A stretch of 64,000 nucleotides of DNA from positions 62,001 through 126,000 of the forward strand of contig NZ_JAFMSZ010000006.1 in NCBI RefSeq assembly GCF_017916505.1, read 5' to 3'. Source of the stretch: Naasia sp. SYSU D00057 (GTDB lineage: Bacteria; Actinomycetota; Actinomycetes; Actinomycetales; Microbacteriaceae). The translations under genes were made by a program, and so were the position numbers. Position 1 is the stretch's first letter, and each line of letters starts with the position of its first letter. Below are positions 8,090-16,638 of this stretch, piece after piece. A model generated the notes under the pieces. It worked only from the letters and a program-made list of their open reading frames with translations, ran no database searches and had not been told where the DNA came from.

Positions 8090-9500
8090 CGCCGGCTCCC
8101 ACCAGGTCGAGCCGGTCCACCGGCGATCCGAGGTTCTCGCCGCCGCGGTAGCGCGCTCCGATGTGCCGCTCGGGCAGCCGGGAGCGTCCGCCCCCGAACA
8201 GCCGCTCGCGCAGCGTGCCCGGGTGCTCGCCCTCCTGCGGCAGCCGGCCGCGCTTGCGCAGCTCGGGCACGACGAGCTCCGCGAAGTCGCGCGCCGTGTC
8301 GAACGAGTGGTACTGCCGCAGGTTGATGCCGTCGAGGCCGTCCTCGTCGAGCCAGCGCTCGATCGCGTCCGCCACCGTCTTCGGCGTGCCGACCACCGTG
8401 AAGCGGTCGCGGAAGGTGCCCGTGACGAAGTCGAGCGCCTGCCCGACCGTCTTGTCGAGGGGGAGGAAGGGGACCGCCGCGTGCGGCACGTCGGCGCGGC
8501 GCAGCGCCTCACGCACGGGGATGTCCCGCGGGAACGCGGTGAGGTCCACCGGCAGGCTCGAGTGGGCGAGGATGCCGTCGACGCTCGCGTTCCGCTGGTA
8601 GAGGCGCCACTTGTCCTCGGCCTCCTCCTCGGTGCGGCCGACGACGACGCCCGCCATCGCGATGAACTTGATGTCGTCCTCCTGCCGGCCGTGGCGCACC
8701 GCGGCGGCGCGCATCGTGGCCGCGTTGCGGCGGAACTCCTCGGAGGTGCGTCCTCCCGTGAACACCGCCTCGGCGTGCCGGCCGGCGAATTCGATGCCGG
8801 CGGGGGAGCCGGTCGCCTGGAAGATCACCGGCGTGCGCTGCGGCGACGGATGCACGATGTGCGGTCCGGCGACGCGGTGCCGCTCGCCGACGTGGTCGAT
8901 GTACCGGACCTTCGCCGGGTCGGTGTAGACCTTCCGCTCGCGGTCGGCGACGATCGCGTCGTCGTCCCACGAGCCCTCCCACAGCTTGTAGAGCACGTCG
9001 AGGTACTCGTCCGCGTAGGCGTAGCGGAGGTCGTGCGGGATCTCCCCGTCGAGGCCGAAGTTGCGCGCCGCGTTGGGCAGGTACGAGGTGACGACGTTCC
9101 ACCCGACGCGCCCCTTGGTGAGGTGATCGAGGGTCGACATGCGGCGCGCGAACGCGAACGGCGGCTCGTACGTGGTCGAGAAGGTCACGCCGAAGCCGAG
9201 GCGCTTCGTCACGGCGGCCATCGCGGGGATGACGAGCAGCGGGTCGATGTTGGGGCTCTGCAGCCCCTCGCGCAGCGCGGTCTCCGGCCCGCCGCGGAAC
9301 ACGTCGTACGCGCCGATCACGTCGGCGAGGAAGACGCCGTCGAAGCCGCCGTGCTCGAGGATCTGGGCGAGCTCCACCCAGTAGTCGAGGTCGGCGAAGC
9401 GGTGCCGGTTGTTCTCGGGCAGCGGCCACAGGCCGTGCGTGATGTGGCTGACGCAGGCCATCTCGAACAGGTTGAGGAACAGCTGCTTGGGCTCGGTCAT
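8073..9500 (-). CDS. NtaA/SnaA/DszA-type LLM flavin-dependent monooxygenase
   Basis: 475 residues, the usual size for this bacterial luciferase-like subgroup. Diagnostic segments: LNLFEMACVSHITHGLW at the N-terminus, GGFDGVFLADVIGAYD, GRVGWNVVTSYLPNAARNFG and VIFQATGSPAGIEFA. Family members use FMNH2 and O2 to oxidise nitrilotriacetate, dibenzothiophene sulfone, dimethyl sulfide or pristinamycin precursors. The substrate here should be whatever the upstream Dpp-like ABC importer brings in. It lies 15 bases after the ATPase gene and overlaps the FMN reductase gene, so it belongs to one transport-plus-oxidation operon. Confidence 0.9.
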   Translation of the reverse strand: MTEPKQLFLNLFEMACVSHITHGLWPLPENNRHRFADLDYWVELAQILEHGGFDGVFLADVIGAYDVFRGGPETALREGLQSPNIDPLLVIPAMAAVTKRLGFGVTFSTTYEPPFAFARRMSTLDHLTKGRVGWNVVTSYLPNAARNFGLDGEIPHDLRYAYADEYLDVLYKLWEGSWDDDAIVADRERKVYTDPAKVRYIDHVGERHRVAGPHIVHPSPQRTPVIFQATGSPAGIEFAGRHAEAVFTGGRTSEEFRRNAATMRAAAVRHGRQEDDIKFIAMAGVVVGRTEEEAEDKWRLYQRNASVDGILAHSSLPVDLTAFPRDIPVREALRRADVPHAAVPFLPLDKTVGQALDFVTGTFRDRFTVVGTPKTVADAIERWLDEDGLDGINLRQYHSFDTARDFAELVVPELRKRGRLPQEGEHPGTLRERLFGGGRSRLPERHIGARYRGGENLGSPVDRLDLVGAGDVASF

Positions 9501-9515
9501 GGTCGGTGTCCTTCG

Positions 9516-11210
9516 TCAGTCGGTCAGGGAGGAGGGGTTGAACTCGGGGATCGCGGCGATCAGCTGCCGCGTGTACGGATGCCGCGGGCGCCGGAAGATG
9601 TCGTCGGGCGTGCCCTCCTCGACCGCGACGCCGTCCTTCATGACGAGGACGCGGTCGCTGAGGTGGCTGATGACGCCGAGGTCGTGCGAGATGAAGAGGT
9701 AGCTGAGGCCGGAGGAGCGCTGCAGCGCGACGAGCAGGTCGAGGATCTGCGCCTGGATCGTGACGTCGAGCGCGGAGACCGCCTCGTCGAGCACGATGAC
9801 CGAGGGCCGCGGTGCGAGCGCCCGGGCGATCGCGACGCGCTGCCGCTGCCCGCCGGAGAGCCGCAGCGGGAAGCGGCCCAGCACCTCCTGAGGCAGCCCG
9901 ACCAGGTCGAGCAGCTCGAGGATGCGGGCGCGCCGCGACGTGGCCGTCCGGAACTCGCCGCGCGGCAGGGCGTCGAGCAGGATGCGCTCCACGTTCCAGC
10001 GCGGGTCGAACGAGCTCAGCGGGTCCTGATAGACCGCCGAGATGCGCGGGCGCAGCCTCCGGCGCTTCCGCTCCGGCAGCGACGACCACTCCTCGCCGAG
10101 CAGGCGGACGACGCCGGCGTCGAGGGACTCGAGGCCGAGCGCGAGCCGCGCGGTGGTGCTCTTGCCCGAGCCCGACTCCCCGACGATGCCGAGCGTCGTG
10201 CCCGCCTCGAGGGTGAAGGACACGTCGTCGACGGCGAGGGTGGTGCTGCCGTCCGGGCCGGAGAAGCGCTTGACCAGGCCGCTCGCTTCGAGCACCGGGG
10301 GAGCGCCGGCCGCGGCGAGCGGGAACGCCGCCGGAAGCGCCGGGGACGAGGGGCTGAGGGGGCGCCCGCGCGTGTGCTCGCCGGGAACCGCCGCGATGAG
10401 CGCGCGGGTGTAGGGGTGACTCGGCGAGGCGAGCACCTCGCGTGCCGTGCCCTGCTCGACCACCTCGCCGCCGCGCATGACCAGGATCTGGTCGGCGAGG
10501 CGCGCGACCACCGAGAGGTCGTGGCTGATGAGGATGACGGACTTGCCGCGCTCTTTCATCGCCTCCAGCTCGGCGAGCACCTGCGCCTGAACCGTGACGT
10601 CGAGCGCGGTGGTGGGCTCGTCGGCCACCACGATGTCGGGGTCGAGAGCGATCGCCGAGGCGATGAGGGCGCGCTGGCGGAGGCCGCCGGAGAGCTGGCC
10701 GGGCCGCTGCTTGGCGCGCACGTGCGGCGCGGGGACCCCGACGCGGGTGAGCAGCTCGATCACCCGTGCGGCGCGCGTGCCGGGGGCACCCCAGCGGTGC
10801 AGCCGCAGCGGCTCCGCGATCTCCGCGCCGACTGGTCGGAGCGGATCGAGGGAGACGAGGGCGTCCTGCAGGATGAACCCGACGTCGCGGCCGCGCACGC
10901 GCCGCCACTGTGCCGCGGCGTAGGCGCGGACGTCCTGGCCGTGCACCTCGAGCACATCGGCGTCGACCACCGCGTGCCGTCCGGCGAGACCGACGAGGGA
11001 GCGGGCGGTGACGCTCTTGCCCGAGCCGGACTCGCCGACGATCGCGACGCACTCGCCGGGCGCGAGGGTGAACGAGACACCGGCGACCACGTCGCGGCGC
11101 ACGCCGCGGCTGAGGAAGCCGGCGCGCAGGTTCTCGACGCGCAGCCGAGGTGCCGCTGTAGGGGCGGCCGTCGCGGTCGCGGGGCGTTCGAGCGATTCGG
11201 CGAGGGTCAT
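9516..11210 (-). CDS. Dpp/Opp-type ABC transporter, fused double ATP-binding protein
   Basis: 564 residues holding two complete nucleotide-binding domains. Domain 1 (about 25-275): Walker A GESGSGKSV, signature LSGGLRQRA, Walker B IVVADEP. Domain 2 (about 310-560): Walker A GESGSGKST, signature LSGGQRQRV, Walker B VIVLDEA. Each ends with the HPYTR segment typical of DppD/DppF. This is the DppD-DppF fusion often seen in Actinobacteria; it powers the two permeases encoded upstream. ATGA overlap with the preceding permease (11207-11210) fixes the start. Domain 2 has A in place of the usual P after the Walker B Glu (DEAVSALD), which is tolerated in homologues. Confidence 0.92.
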   Translation of the reverse strand: MTLAESLERPATATAAPTAAPRLRVENLRAGFLSRGVRRDVVAGVSFTLAPGECVAIVGESGSGKSVTARSLVGLAGRHAVVDADVLEVHGQDVRAYAAAQWRRVRGRDVGFILQDALVSLDPLRPVGAEIAEPLRLHRWGAPGTRAARVIELLTRVGVPAPHVRAKQRPGQLSGGLRQRALIASAIALDPDIVVADEPTTALDVTVQAQVLAELEAMKERGKSVILISHDLSVVARLADQILVMRGGEVVEQGTAREVLASPSHPYTRALIAAVPGEHTRGRPLSPSSPALPAAFPLAAAGAPPVLEASGLVKRFSGPDGSTTLAVDDVSFTLEAGTTLGIVGESGSGKSTTARLALGLESLDAGVVRLLGEEWSSLPERKRRRLRPRISAVYQDPLSSFDPRWNVERILLDALPRGEFRTATSRRARILELLDLVGLPQEVLGRFPLRLSGGQRQRVAIARALAPRPSVIVLDEAVSALDVTIQAQILDLLVALQRSSGLSYLFISHDLGVISHLSDRVLVMKDGVAVEEGTPDDIFRRPRHPYTRQLIAAIPEFNPSSLTD

Positions 11211-12067
11211 CGCTGCTCCTCCTTCTCGAGGTGGGCCTGCAGGTGCCGGCCGAGAGTGGTGGCGGCGAGGGCGACGGCGACGATCACGAAGCCGGGCACG
11301 AGGATCAGCCAGCCGGCGACCGTGACGTAGGCGCGGCCGGCGTCGAGCATCGCTCCCCACTCCGGCGACGGCGGGGCGACGCCGAGGCCGAGGAAGGACA
11401 GGCTCGACGCCCACACGATGGACTGGCCGACCGACAGCGCGAACACCGCCACCAGCGGACGCAGGGCGTTCGGCAGGATGTGCGCGCGGACGATCCGGCC
11501 CCGGGAGTGGCCGAGGGCGGTCGCGGCCTCGACGTAGGCCGAGCCCTTCGCGGCGAGGATCTGGCCGCGGACCATGCGCGCGTAGCCGGGGGCGGTGCCG
11601 AGGCCGACGGCGAAGATGGCGGTGCCCGCGGACGGGCCGGTGATCGCGATGAGCAGGAGGGCGAGCAGCAGCGCCGGGAACGCGAACAGCACTTCGAGGA
11701 ACCGGTCGACGGGCACCGCGATCCAGCGCGGGGCCAGCGCGGCGATGCCGCCGAGGACGAGCGCGAGCGCGATGCCGACGCCTGCGGCGCCGAGCCCGAT
11801 GAGGAGGGAGGTGCCGGTGCCGTGAACGACACGGCTGTAGAGGTCGCGGCCCGACTCGTCGGTGCCGAACCAGTGCGCCCACGACGGCGCCTGCAGCGAG
11901 GCTCCGTAGTTCAAGGCGTAGGGATCGGCGGTGGCGAGGAGGCCGGGCGCGATCGCCGCGACCGCGAGGACCGCGACGAACGCGAGGGCGAGGTAGAGCC
12001 CCCACGGCCGCTGGGCGAGCGGAACGGCGAGCGGCGTCGCCGGGGAGGTGGGACGGAGGGCGGTCAC
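11207..12067 (-). CDS. Dpp/Opp-type ABC transporter permease (DppC-like)
   Basis: 286 residues, with a short cytosolic N-terminus, about six membrane segments and the DppC hallmark HWFGTDESGRDLYSRVVHG after the first segment. The coupling motif EAATALGHSRGRIVRAHILPNAL (about residues 175-200) contacts the ATPase. Together with the upstream DppB-like subunit it forms the import channel. It starts with GTG in a GTGA overlap with the previous gene (12064-12067) and ends in an ATGA overlap with the next, so the three genes are translationally coupled. Confidence 0.92.
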   Translation of the reverse strand: MTALRPTSPATPLAVPLAQRPWGLYLALAFVAVLAVAAIAPGLLATADPYALNYGASLQAPSWAHWFGTDESGRDLYSRVVHGTGTSLLIGLGAAGVGIALALVLGGIAALAPRWIAVPVDRFLEVLFAFPALLLALLLIAITGPSAGTAIFAVGLGTAPGYARMVRGQILAAKGSAYVEAATALGHSRGRIVRAHILPNALRPLVAVFALSVGQSIVWASSLSFLGLGVAPPSPEWGAMLDAGRAYVTVAGWLILVPGFVIVAVALAATTLGRHLQAHLEKEEQR

Positions 12068-13089
12068 GAGGCGGCCTTCAATCTCGGGTCGAGGAGCGTG
12101 TAGGCGAGGTCGACGAGCAGGTTCGCGGCGACGTAGAAGACGGCGACCAGCGTGACGATGCCGACCACGACCGGGAGGTCGTGGGAGTTGACCGCGGCGA
12201 CGAGCACCGATCCGATCCCGGGACGGGAGAAGATCGACTCCACGATCACCGCGCCGGAGAGGGTCGCGCCGAGCGCCCAGCCCGACAGGGTGACGGCGGG
12301 GAGCGCCGCGTGCCGGAGCACGTGCCGCAGCCGGACACCCCAGTCGCCCATTCCGCGCATCCGGGCGCTGAGCACGAACGGCTGCTCGAGCGCCCGCTCG
12401 AACTCGGCGCGCGTGCTCTGGCTGAGGAAGCCGGCCAGTGGGATCGCGAGGGTCAGCGCCGGCAGGATCAGCCCCTCCACGCCGGTGCCGCCCATCACCG
12501 GGAACCAGCGCAGGCCGAGCGCGAAGACGAGCAGCAGGAGAATGCCGAGCCAGTAGGCGGGCAGCCCCGCCACCACGACGTCGGCGAGCGAGCCGAGCGC
12601 GGACACCCGCGGTCCGCGGCCGGCGGTCAGCGCGACCCAGGCGACCATGAGGATCCAGGAGAAGAGGATCGCGGTCAGCGACAGGACCACCGTCGAGCCG
12701 AGCTGCTCCCCGATCACCTCGGCGACGGGCCGGAACTGCTGGTAGGAGATCCCGAAGTCGCCGCGGACCAGGCCGCCCAGGTAGTCGAGGTACTGCACGA
12801 GCAGCGGCCGGTCGAGCCCGAACTCCGCGTTGATCTGCGCGAGCTCCTCGGGCGTCCGCAGCTGCGGCTGCCCGGTGCGGATGTTGAGGATGATCGTCGC
12901 CCGGTCGCCCGGCAGAGCCAGCTGGGCGAAGTAGGCCACCGTCGCCGTGCCCCAGAGGACGACGAGCGCGGAGCCGACCGCACGGGCGACCTGCCGCAGG
13001 AGGGCGAGGCCCCGCCGCGGGCGCCGGGCGGGGGAGCCCGGCGCCGCGACGGCGGCCGTCGCGTCGCTACTTGGTGAGGTACGCGTCAT
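12064..13089 (-). CDS. Dpp/Opp-type ABC transporter permease (DppB-like)
   Basis: 341 residues. After a low-complexity cytosolic N-terminus there is one membrane segment, a periplasm-facing region ending in DRPLLVQYLDYLGGLVRGDFGISY (the DppB signature), then about five more segments and the ATPase-coupling motif SARMRGMGDWGVRLRHVLRHAAL. It pairs with the DppC-like subunit. The ATG lies 23 bases inside the 3' end of the binding-protein gene, an overlap showing operon organisation. Confidence 0.92.
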   Translation of the reverse strand: MTRTSPSSDATAAVAAPGSPARRPRRGLALLRQVARAVGSALVVLWGTATVAYFAQLALPGDRATIILNIRTGQPQLRTPEELAQINAEFGLDRPLLVQYLDYLGGLVRGDFGISYQQFRPVAEVIGEQLGSTVVLSLTAILFSWILMVAWVALTAGRGPRVSALGSLADVVVAGLPAYWLGILLLLVFALGLRWFPVMGGTGVEGLILPALTLAIPLAGFLSQSTRAEFERALEQPFVLSARMRGMGDWGVRLRHVLRHAALPAVTLSGWALGATLSGAVIVESIFSRPGIGSVLVAAVNSHDLPVVVGIVTLVAVFYVAANLLVDLAYTLLDPRLKAAS

Positions 13090-14698
13090 AGAACGTCGGT
13101 CCCCCCTGTGCGTGCTCCTGCCAGACGTCCTTCAGCTGCGGCGACACCGCGAGGGTGCTCAGCCGGTCGTAGATCCCGATCGACAGCGCGTGCTCGGCGA
13201 TGTAGTCCTGCGCCTCGATGTACGCCGCGTTCTGCGCGTCGACGTCCGTCTCCGAGTTGCCCTTCGTGATGAAGCCGGCGAGCGTGTCGTCGTTGTAGAA
13301 GGCGCTGTTGCTGAAGTTGGGGTTCTCCTCGGTGCTCGGGCGCCAGTTGATCCAGAGGATGCCCGCGTTGACGCTCGTCCAGTAGCCGACGCTGAGGTCG
13401 TACGAGTCCGCGGTCGAGTACTTGCCGGAGAAGTACTCGCTGATCGGGGACGGGATCAGCTCGACGTCGAAGCCGGACGCCGCCGCCTGCTCCTTGACCC
13501 CATGCAGGATCGCCGCCCCGTCCGCGTTGATGATCGACCCGGCGCCGTAGGGCAGCCGGACGGTCAGCGGGGCGCCGTCCTTCTCGCGGATGCCGTCGCC
13601 GTCCGCGTCGGTCCACCCGGCGGCGTCGAGCAGCTCGGCTGCCGCATCCGGATCGTACGAGTACTTCTCGGCCGCGGCGGTGCTGTAGCCGGGGGTCGCC
13701 TGGCTCACGCCGCCGTTGCCCTCGTAGGGGATGACGCCCCGGCCTATCGTGTCGACGATCTCCTCCCGGTCGAGCGCGTAGGCGAACGCCTGCCGCACCC
13801 GCTCGTCCGTGAACGGCCCCTGCGAGGTGTTGAACGAGATCTGCTGCGGCCTGCCCGGGGTGATGTACTTCTCGAGCTGGAAGCCCGACGTGTCGAGCGT
13901 CTCCCACTGCACGGCCGGCACGTCGTAGATGGCGTTCGCCTGGCCGCTCTGCAGCGACGCGACGCGCGTGGTGCCGTCCGGCACGAAGCGCCAGTCGACC
14001 TTCTCCACGTAGGCGGGGCCCTCGTGCAGCGCGTTGGCGGGCGGCGAGGTGTAGTCGTCGTTCCGGGCGAGCACGATGTTCTGGCCGCGGTTCCACTCCT
14101 GGACCGTGAAGGCGCCGGAGCCGATCGGCTGCTCGCAGTTCTCCGCCTCGGTGCGCGTCTCGAGCGCCTCCTGCGACTGGATGCCGAAGTAGGCCTGCGT
14201 GAGGTTCTGCGCGAGGTTCGGGTAGGGCTGCGACAGGTTCACCTGCAGCGTGAGCTCGTCGAGCGCCTCGGCGGACTCGTAGTAGCCGCCGAGCCAGACC
14301 GCGGCCGTGCTGTTGCCGCCGTTCAGCCAGTGGTCGAAGTTGTAGGCGACGGCCTCCGCGGTCAGCGGGGTGCCGTCCGTGAACTCGACGCCCTCCTTCA
14401 GCGTGAACGTCCAGGTGAGGCCGTCCTCCGACGTCTCCCACTCCTCGGCCAGCCAGGGCACGACGTTCGAGTCCTCGTCGAGCGAGGTGAGGTTGTCGAG
14501 CACCTGATAGGAGAGGTAGGCCTGCTCGATCCACCCGCCGAAGACGCACGCCGGCTCCTGCTGGTGGGCGTAGACGATGGTCCCGCCGTCGACCCGCTCA
14601 CCGGTCGACGCCCCGGCGCTGCCGCTGCAGGCGGTCAGCGCGAGGGCACCGGCGAGAGTGGTCGCCGTGGCGGCGAAGGTGCGGAGGTGGCGCGTCAT
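13067..14698 (-). CDS. ABC transporter substrate-binding lipoprotein, SBP_bac_5 family
   Basis: 543 residues. A lipoprotein signal peptide ends at the lipobox LTAC (C24). The mature protein is a family-5 extracellular solute-binding protein, with the characteristic WTFTLKEGVEFTDGTPLTAEAVAYNF segment at about 100-125. Such proteins bind peptides, nickel or varied organic compounds, so the ligand is not predictable. It is the first gene of the minus-strand operon ending with the monooxygenase and FMN reductase; GGAG lies about seven bases before the ATG. I could not identify a clear promoter in the upstream gap. Confidence 0.92.
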   Translation of the reverse strand: MTRHLRTFAATATTLAGALALTACSGSAGASTGERVDGGTIVYAHQQEPACVFGGWIEQAYLSYQVLDNLTSLDEDSNVVPWLAEEWETSEDGLTWTFTLKEGVEFTDGTPLTAEAVAYNFDHWLNGGNSTAAVWLGGYYESAEALDELTLQVNLSQPYPNLAQNLTQAYFGIQSQEALETRTEAENCEQPIGSGAFTVQEWNRGQNIVLARNDDYTSPPANALHEGPAYVEKVDWRFVPDGTTRVASLQSGQANAIYDVPAVQWETLDTSGFQLEKYITPGRPQQISFNTSQGPFTDERVRQAFAYALDREEIVDTIGRGVIPYEGNGGVSQATPGYSTAAAEKYSYDPDAAAELLDAAGWTDADGDGIREKDGAPLTVRLPYGAGSIINADGAAILHGVKEQAAASGFDVELIPSPISEYFSGKYSTADSYDLSVGYWTSVNAGILWINWRPSTEENPNFSNSAFYNDDTLAGFITKGNSETDVDAQNAAYIEAQDYIAEHALSIGIYDRLSTLAVSPQLKDVWQEHAQGGPTFYDAYLTK

Positions 14699-15066
14699 GC
14701 AGGAACTCCAGGGTCGATAGGGGCACGAAGTTCCGTCAGGTTAGGGAGCCGTTCGAGGGCGACGCGAGGATCGCTCGTAACACATCAGGGGCACCCGTCA
14801 CGGAGCGTCGCGGGGCGAAATGTTGGGATCACGGGGGCTCCTGGCGATAGGGTCCGCGCTCGCCTCGGCCTCGGGCGAAGGAGTGAAGAAGTCGGTTGAT
14901 CGGGGTACGAGGGAGGATGCGCATCCGGCGCATCCTCCGGTGGTTGAGGAGCGCCGCAGGCGCGTCTCGAAACCCGTCACGAGGCTTCGGGGTGGAGTGA
15001 GGAAAGCGCCCTTCGATCTGCTGTTTCCGTCAGCTCGATGTCGGAGGGTGCTGTCAGAATGGCGGC
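14699..15066. other. Divergent intergenic region with palindromic repeat
   Basis: This 368-bp gap separates the minus-strand binding-protein gene from the plus-strand HNH gene. It holds a perfect hairpin at 14912-14938, an imperfect palindrome at 14939-14975 and, at 15055-15060, a CAGAAT hexamer six bases before the HNH start. No convincing gene is seen. Confidence 0.6.
14912..14975. repeat. Compound palindromic repeat (hairpin plus second imperfect palindrome)
   Basis: First unit: GGAGGATGCGC (14912-14922), loop ATCCG, then its exact complement (14928-14938). Second unit: GGTTGAGGAGCGCC-GCA-GGCGCGTCTCGAAACC within 14942-14974 is an imperfect palindrome with core GCGCC/GGCGC. The arrangement resembles REP-type intergenic elements. 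Copies elsewhere in the genome cannot be tested from this window; I noticed no second copy here. Confidence 0.5.
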
Positions 15067-16461
15067 ATGCAAAGGAGCACCGACACCCTCGCCGAGCAGG
15101 CCATAGAGCTTGCTTCGCGGGTGACCGAGCTCGCACCTGCGGGGTACAGCGCATCCCTCGCCGAACTCGTGGCCGGCATGACGGACGCGGACCTCCTGGA
15201 CGGCGCCGCGCGCATCGGCGTCCTCAGCAACCTCGTCGACGCGGTGGCCGCCCGGTACGCCGGAGAGATCGCCGCGCGGTCGGCGCGCGATTCCGCGGAG
15301 CCCCTCGCGAGGCGCCTCGGTGAGAAGTCGGCGCCCGCCCTGATCGCCGCCTCCTCGAACATCCCGATCTCACGCGCCGCCGCCTGGTGCGGGGTCGGGC
15401 AGCGCCTGGCCGCCCGAACCGCGCTGACGGGCGAGCGGCTGCCGGAACCCCATACCCTCGTGGCTGACGCCCTCGACTCCGGACGGCTGTGCCTCGACGG
15501 CGTGCGAACCATCGTGGACGCTCTCTCTCACATCGCCGGCTTCACCACTCCAGACGACGTGGCGTCCGCCGAGCGCTTCCTCGTCGAGCAGTCGGCCCTC
15601 GTCCCCGTGGCGAGCCTCCGTCCCCTCGCCCGGGCCCTCGTCGACCACTACGACACGGACGGCGTCGAGCCGCGCGAGGAGGCCCTGCGCCGCAATCGGT
15701 TCCTCAAGGTGTGGCAGAAGGACGGCCTGCTGCACGGCCGGTTCGCCGCCGACCCGGAGTCGGGCGGCTTCCTCCTCGCCGCGCTCGATGCGCGCACCGC
15801 CCCCGGCCGCGAGGTGCGCTTCGTCGACGAGGACGAGGCGCCCGCCGAGGAGGCGATGGAGGACGACCGCACCACCGAGCAGCGCCGCCTCGACGCCCTC
15901 GTCTCGATGGCGCGGGACAGCCTCAAGCACGACGACGGCGACATGTCGGGCACCGCGGTCACCCTGCTGGTCGGCATGACGCTCGAGCAGCTGAAGACCG
16001 GCGTCGGCGCGGCGCAGATCTTCGGGATCGACGAGCCGATCAGTGCCGCGACCGCTCGCCGGCTGGCCTGCGACGCGAAGATCATCCCCTACGTGCTCGG
16101 CGGCGACTCGGTCCCGCTCGACTTCGGCAAGGCCCGGCGCCTGTACTCGGGAACCCAGCGGCTGGCACTCGCGGTCGAGTCCGGCGGCTGCGGTTGGCTG
16201 ACCTGTGCCGAGCCGCCCGGCCGGTGCCAGGCGGCCCACATCGACGCCTGGTGGGCGGACGACGGACCCACCGACCTCCGGAACGGCATCCTGCTCTGCC
16301 CCTACCATCACCGCAGATTCGACCAGGACGGCTGGAGCCTCAAGGTCGAGGACGGCGTCCCGTACTTCATTCCGCCGCCGTGGATCGACCCGACCGGAAC
16401 GCCCCGGAGGGCGAAGCGGCGAGCGACCCTCCCCACCGCCGGCCCGTCGGGCACGTCCTAG
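15067..16461 (+). CDS. DUF222 (13E12-repeat family) HNH endonuclease
   Basis: 464 residues: a long helical DUF222 region (about 1-330) followed by a C-terminal HNH nuclease domain (about 380-440) with CQAAHI, DDGPTDLRNGILLC and YHHRRF, including the metal-binding Cys and His residues. These genes are highly multiplied in Actinobacteria and their role is not settled; a selfish or repeat-associated element is one proposal. CAGAAT six bases before the ATG suggests a leaderless start. Intergenic repeats lie on both sides (14912-14975 and 16478-16594), which is notable for this family. Confidence 0.88.
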   Translation: MQRSTDTLAEQAIELASRVTELAPAGYSASLAELVAGMTDADLLDGAARIGVLSNLVDAVAARYAGEIAARSARDSAEPLARRLGEKSAPALIAASSNIPISRAAAWCGVGQRLAARTALTGERLPEPHTLVADALDSGRLCLDGVRTIVDALSHIAGFTTPDDVASAERFLVEQSALVPVASLRPLARALVDHYDTDGVEPREEALRRNRFLKVWQKDGLLHGRFAADPESGGFLLAALDARTAPGREVRFVDEDEAPAEEAMEDDRTTEQRRLDALVSMARDSLKHDDGDMSGTAVTLLVGMTLEQLKTGVGAAQIFGIDEPISAATARRLACDAKIIPYVLGGDSVPLDFGKARRLYSGTQRLALAVESGGCGWLTCAEPPGRCQAAHIDAWWADDGPTDLRNGILLCPYHHRRFDQDGWSLKVEDGVPYFIPPPWIDPTGTPRRAKRRATLPTAGPSGTS

Positions 16462-16477
16462 CCGCGCATCCCCGAAT

Positions 16478-16594
16478 GCTCAGCAGGCACGGAATCGGCT
16501 CAGCAGGCATCCGAGCATCCGCAGCAGGCACGGAAGTGGCTCAGCAGGCATCCGAGAGCCGGTTCTGCCTGCTGGGCGTCGCCGGCGCCTGCTG
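16478..16594. repeat. CAGCAGG-box array, 20-21 bp period, inward-facing
   Basis: CAGCAGG begins at 16481, 16501, 16522 and 16542; the reverse form CCTGCTG begins at 16568 and 16588. Spacings are 20, 21, 20 and, on the other side, 20 bases. The forward boxes form two 41-bp dimers that alternate CACGGAA and CATCCGAG after the box. The array fills the gap between the convergent HNH and CoA-binding genes. A related array occurs at 41298-41368. Confidence 0.6.
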
Positions 16595-16638
16595 AACCGC
16601 CGGACGCCTCATCCGGCGACCACGCGCCGAGCAGGTGC

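Noticed and set aside
8509-11052. Very long minus-strand frame across the ATPase and monooxygenase genes
   Set aside because: Arg/Pro/Ala-rich shadow of two well-supported genes in another frame.
7980-11330. 1116-codon plus-strand frame
   Set aside because: Antisense shadow with no domains, ribosome site or promoter; the minus-strand genes there are complete and conserved.
16478-16594. CRISPR array
   Set aside because: Seven-base boxes in both orientations at 20 bp steps, no unique spacers, no cas genes.
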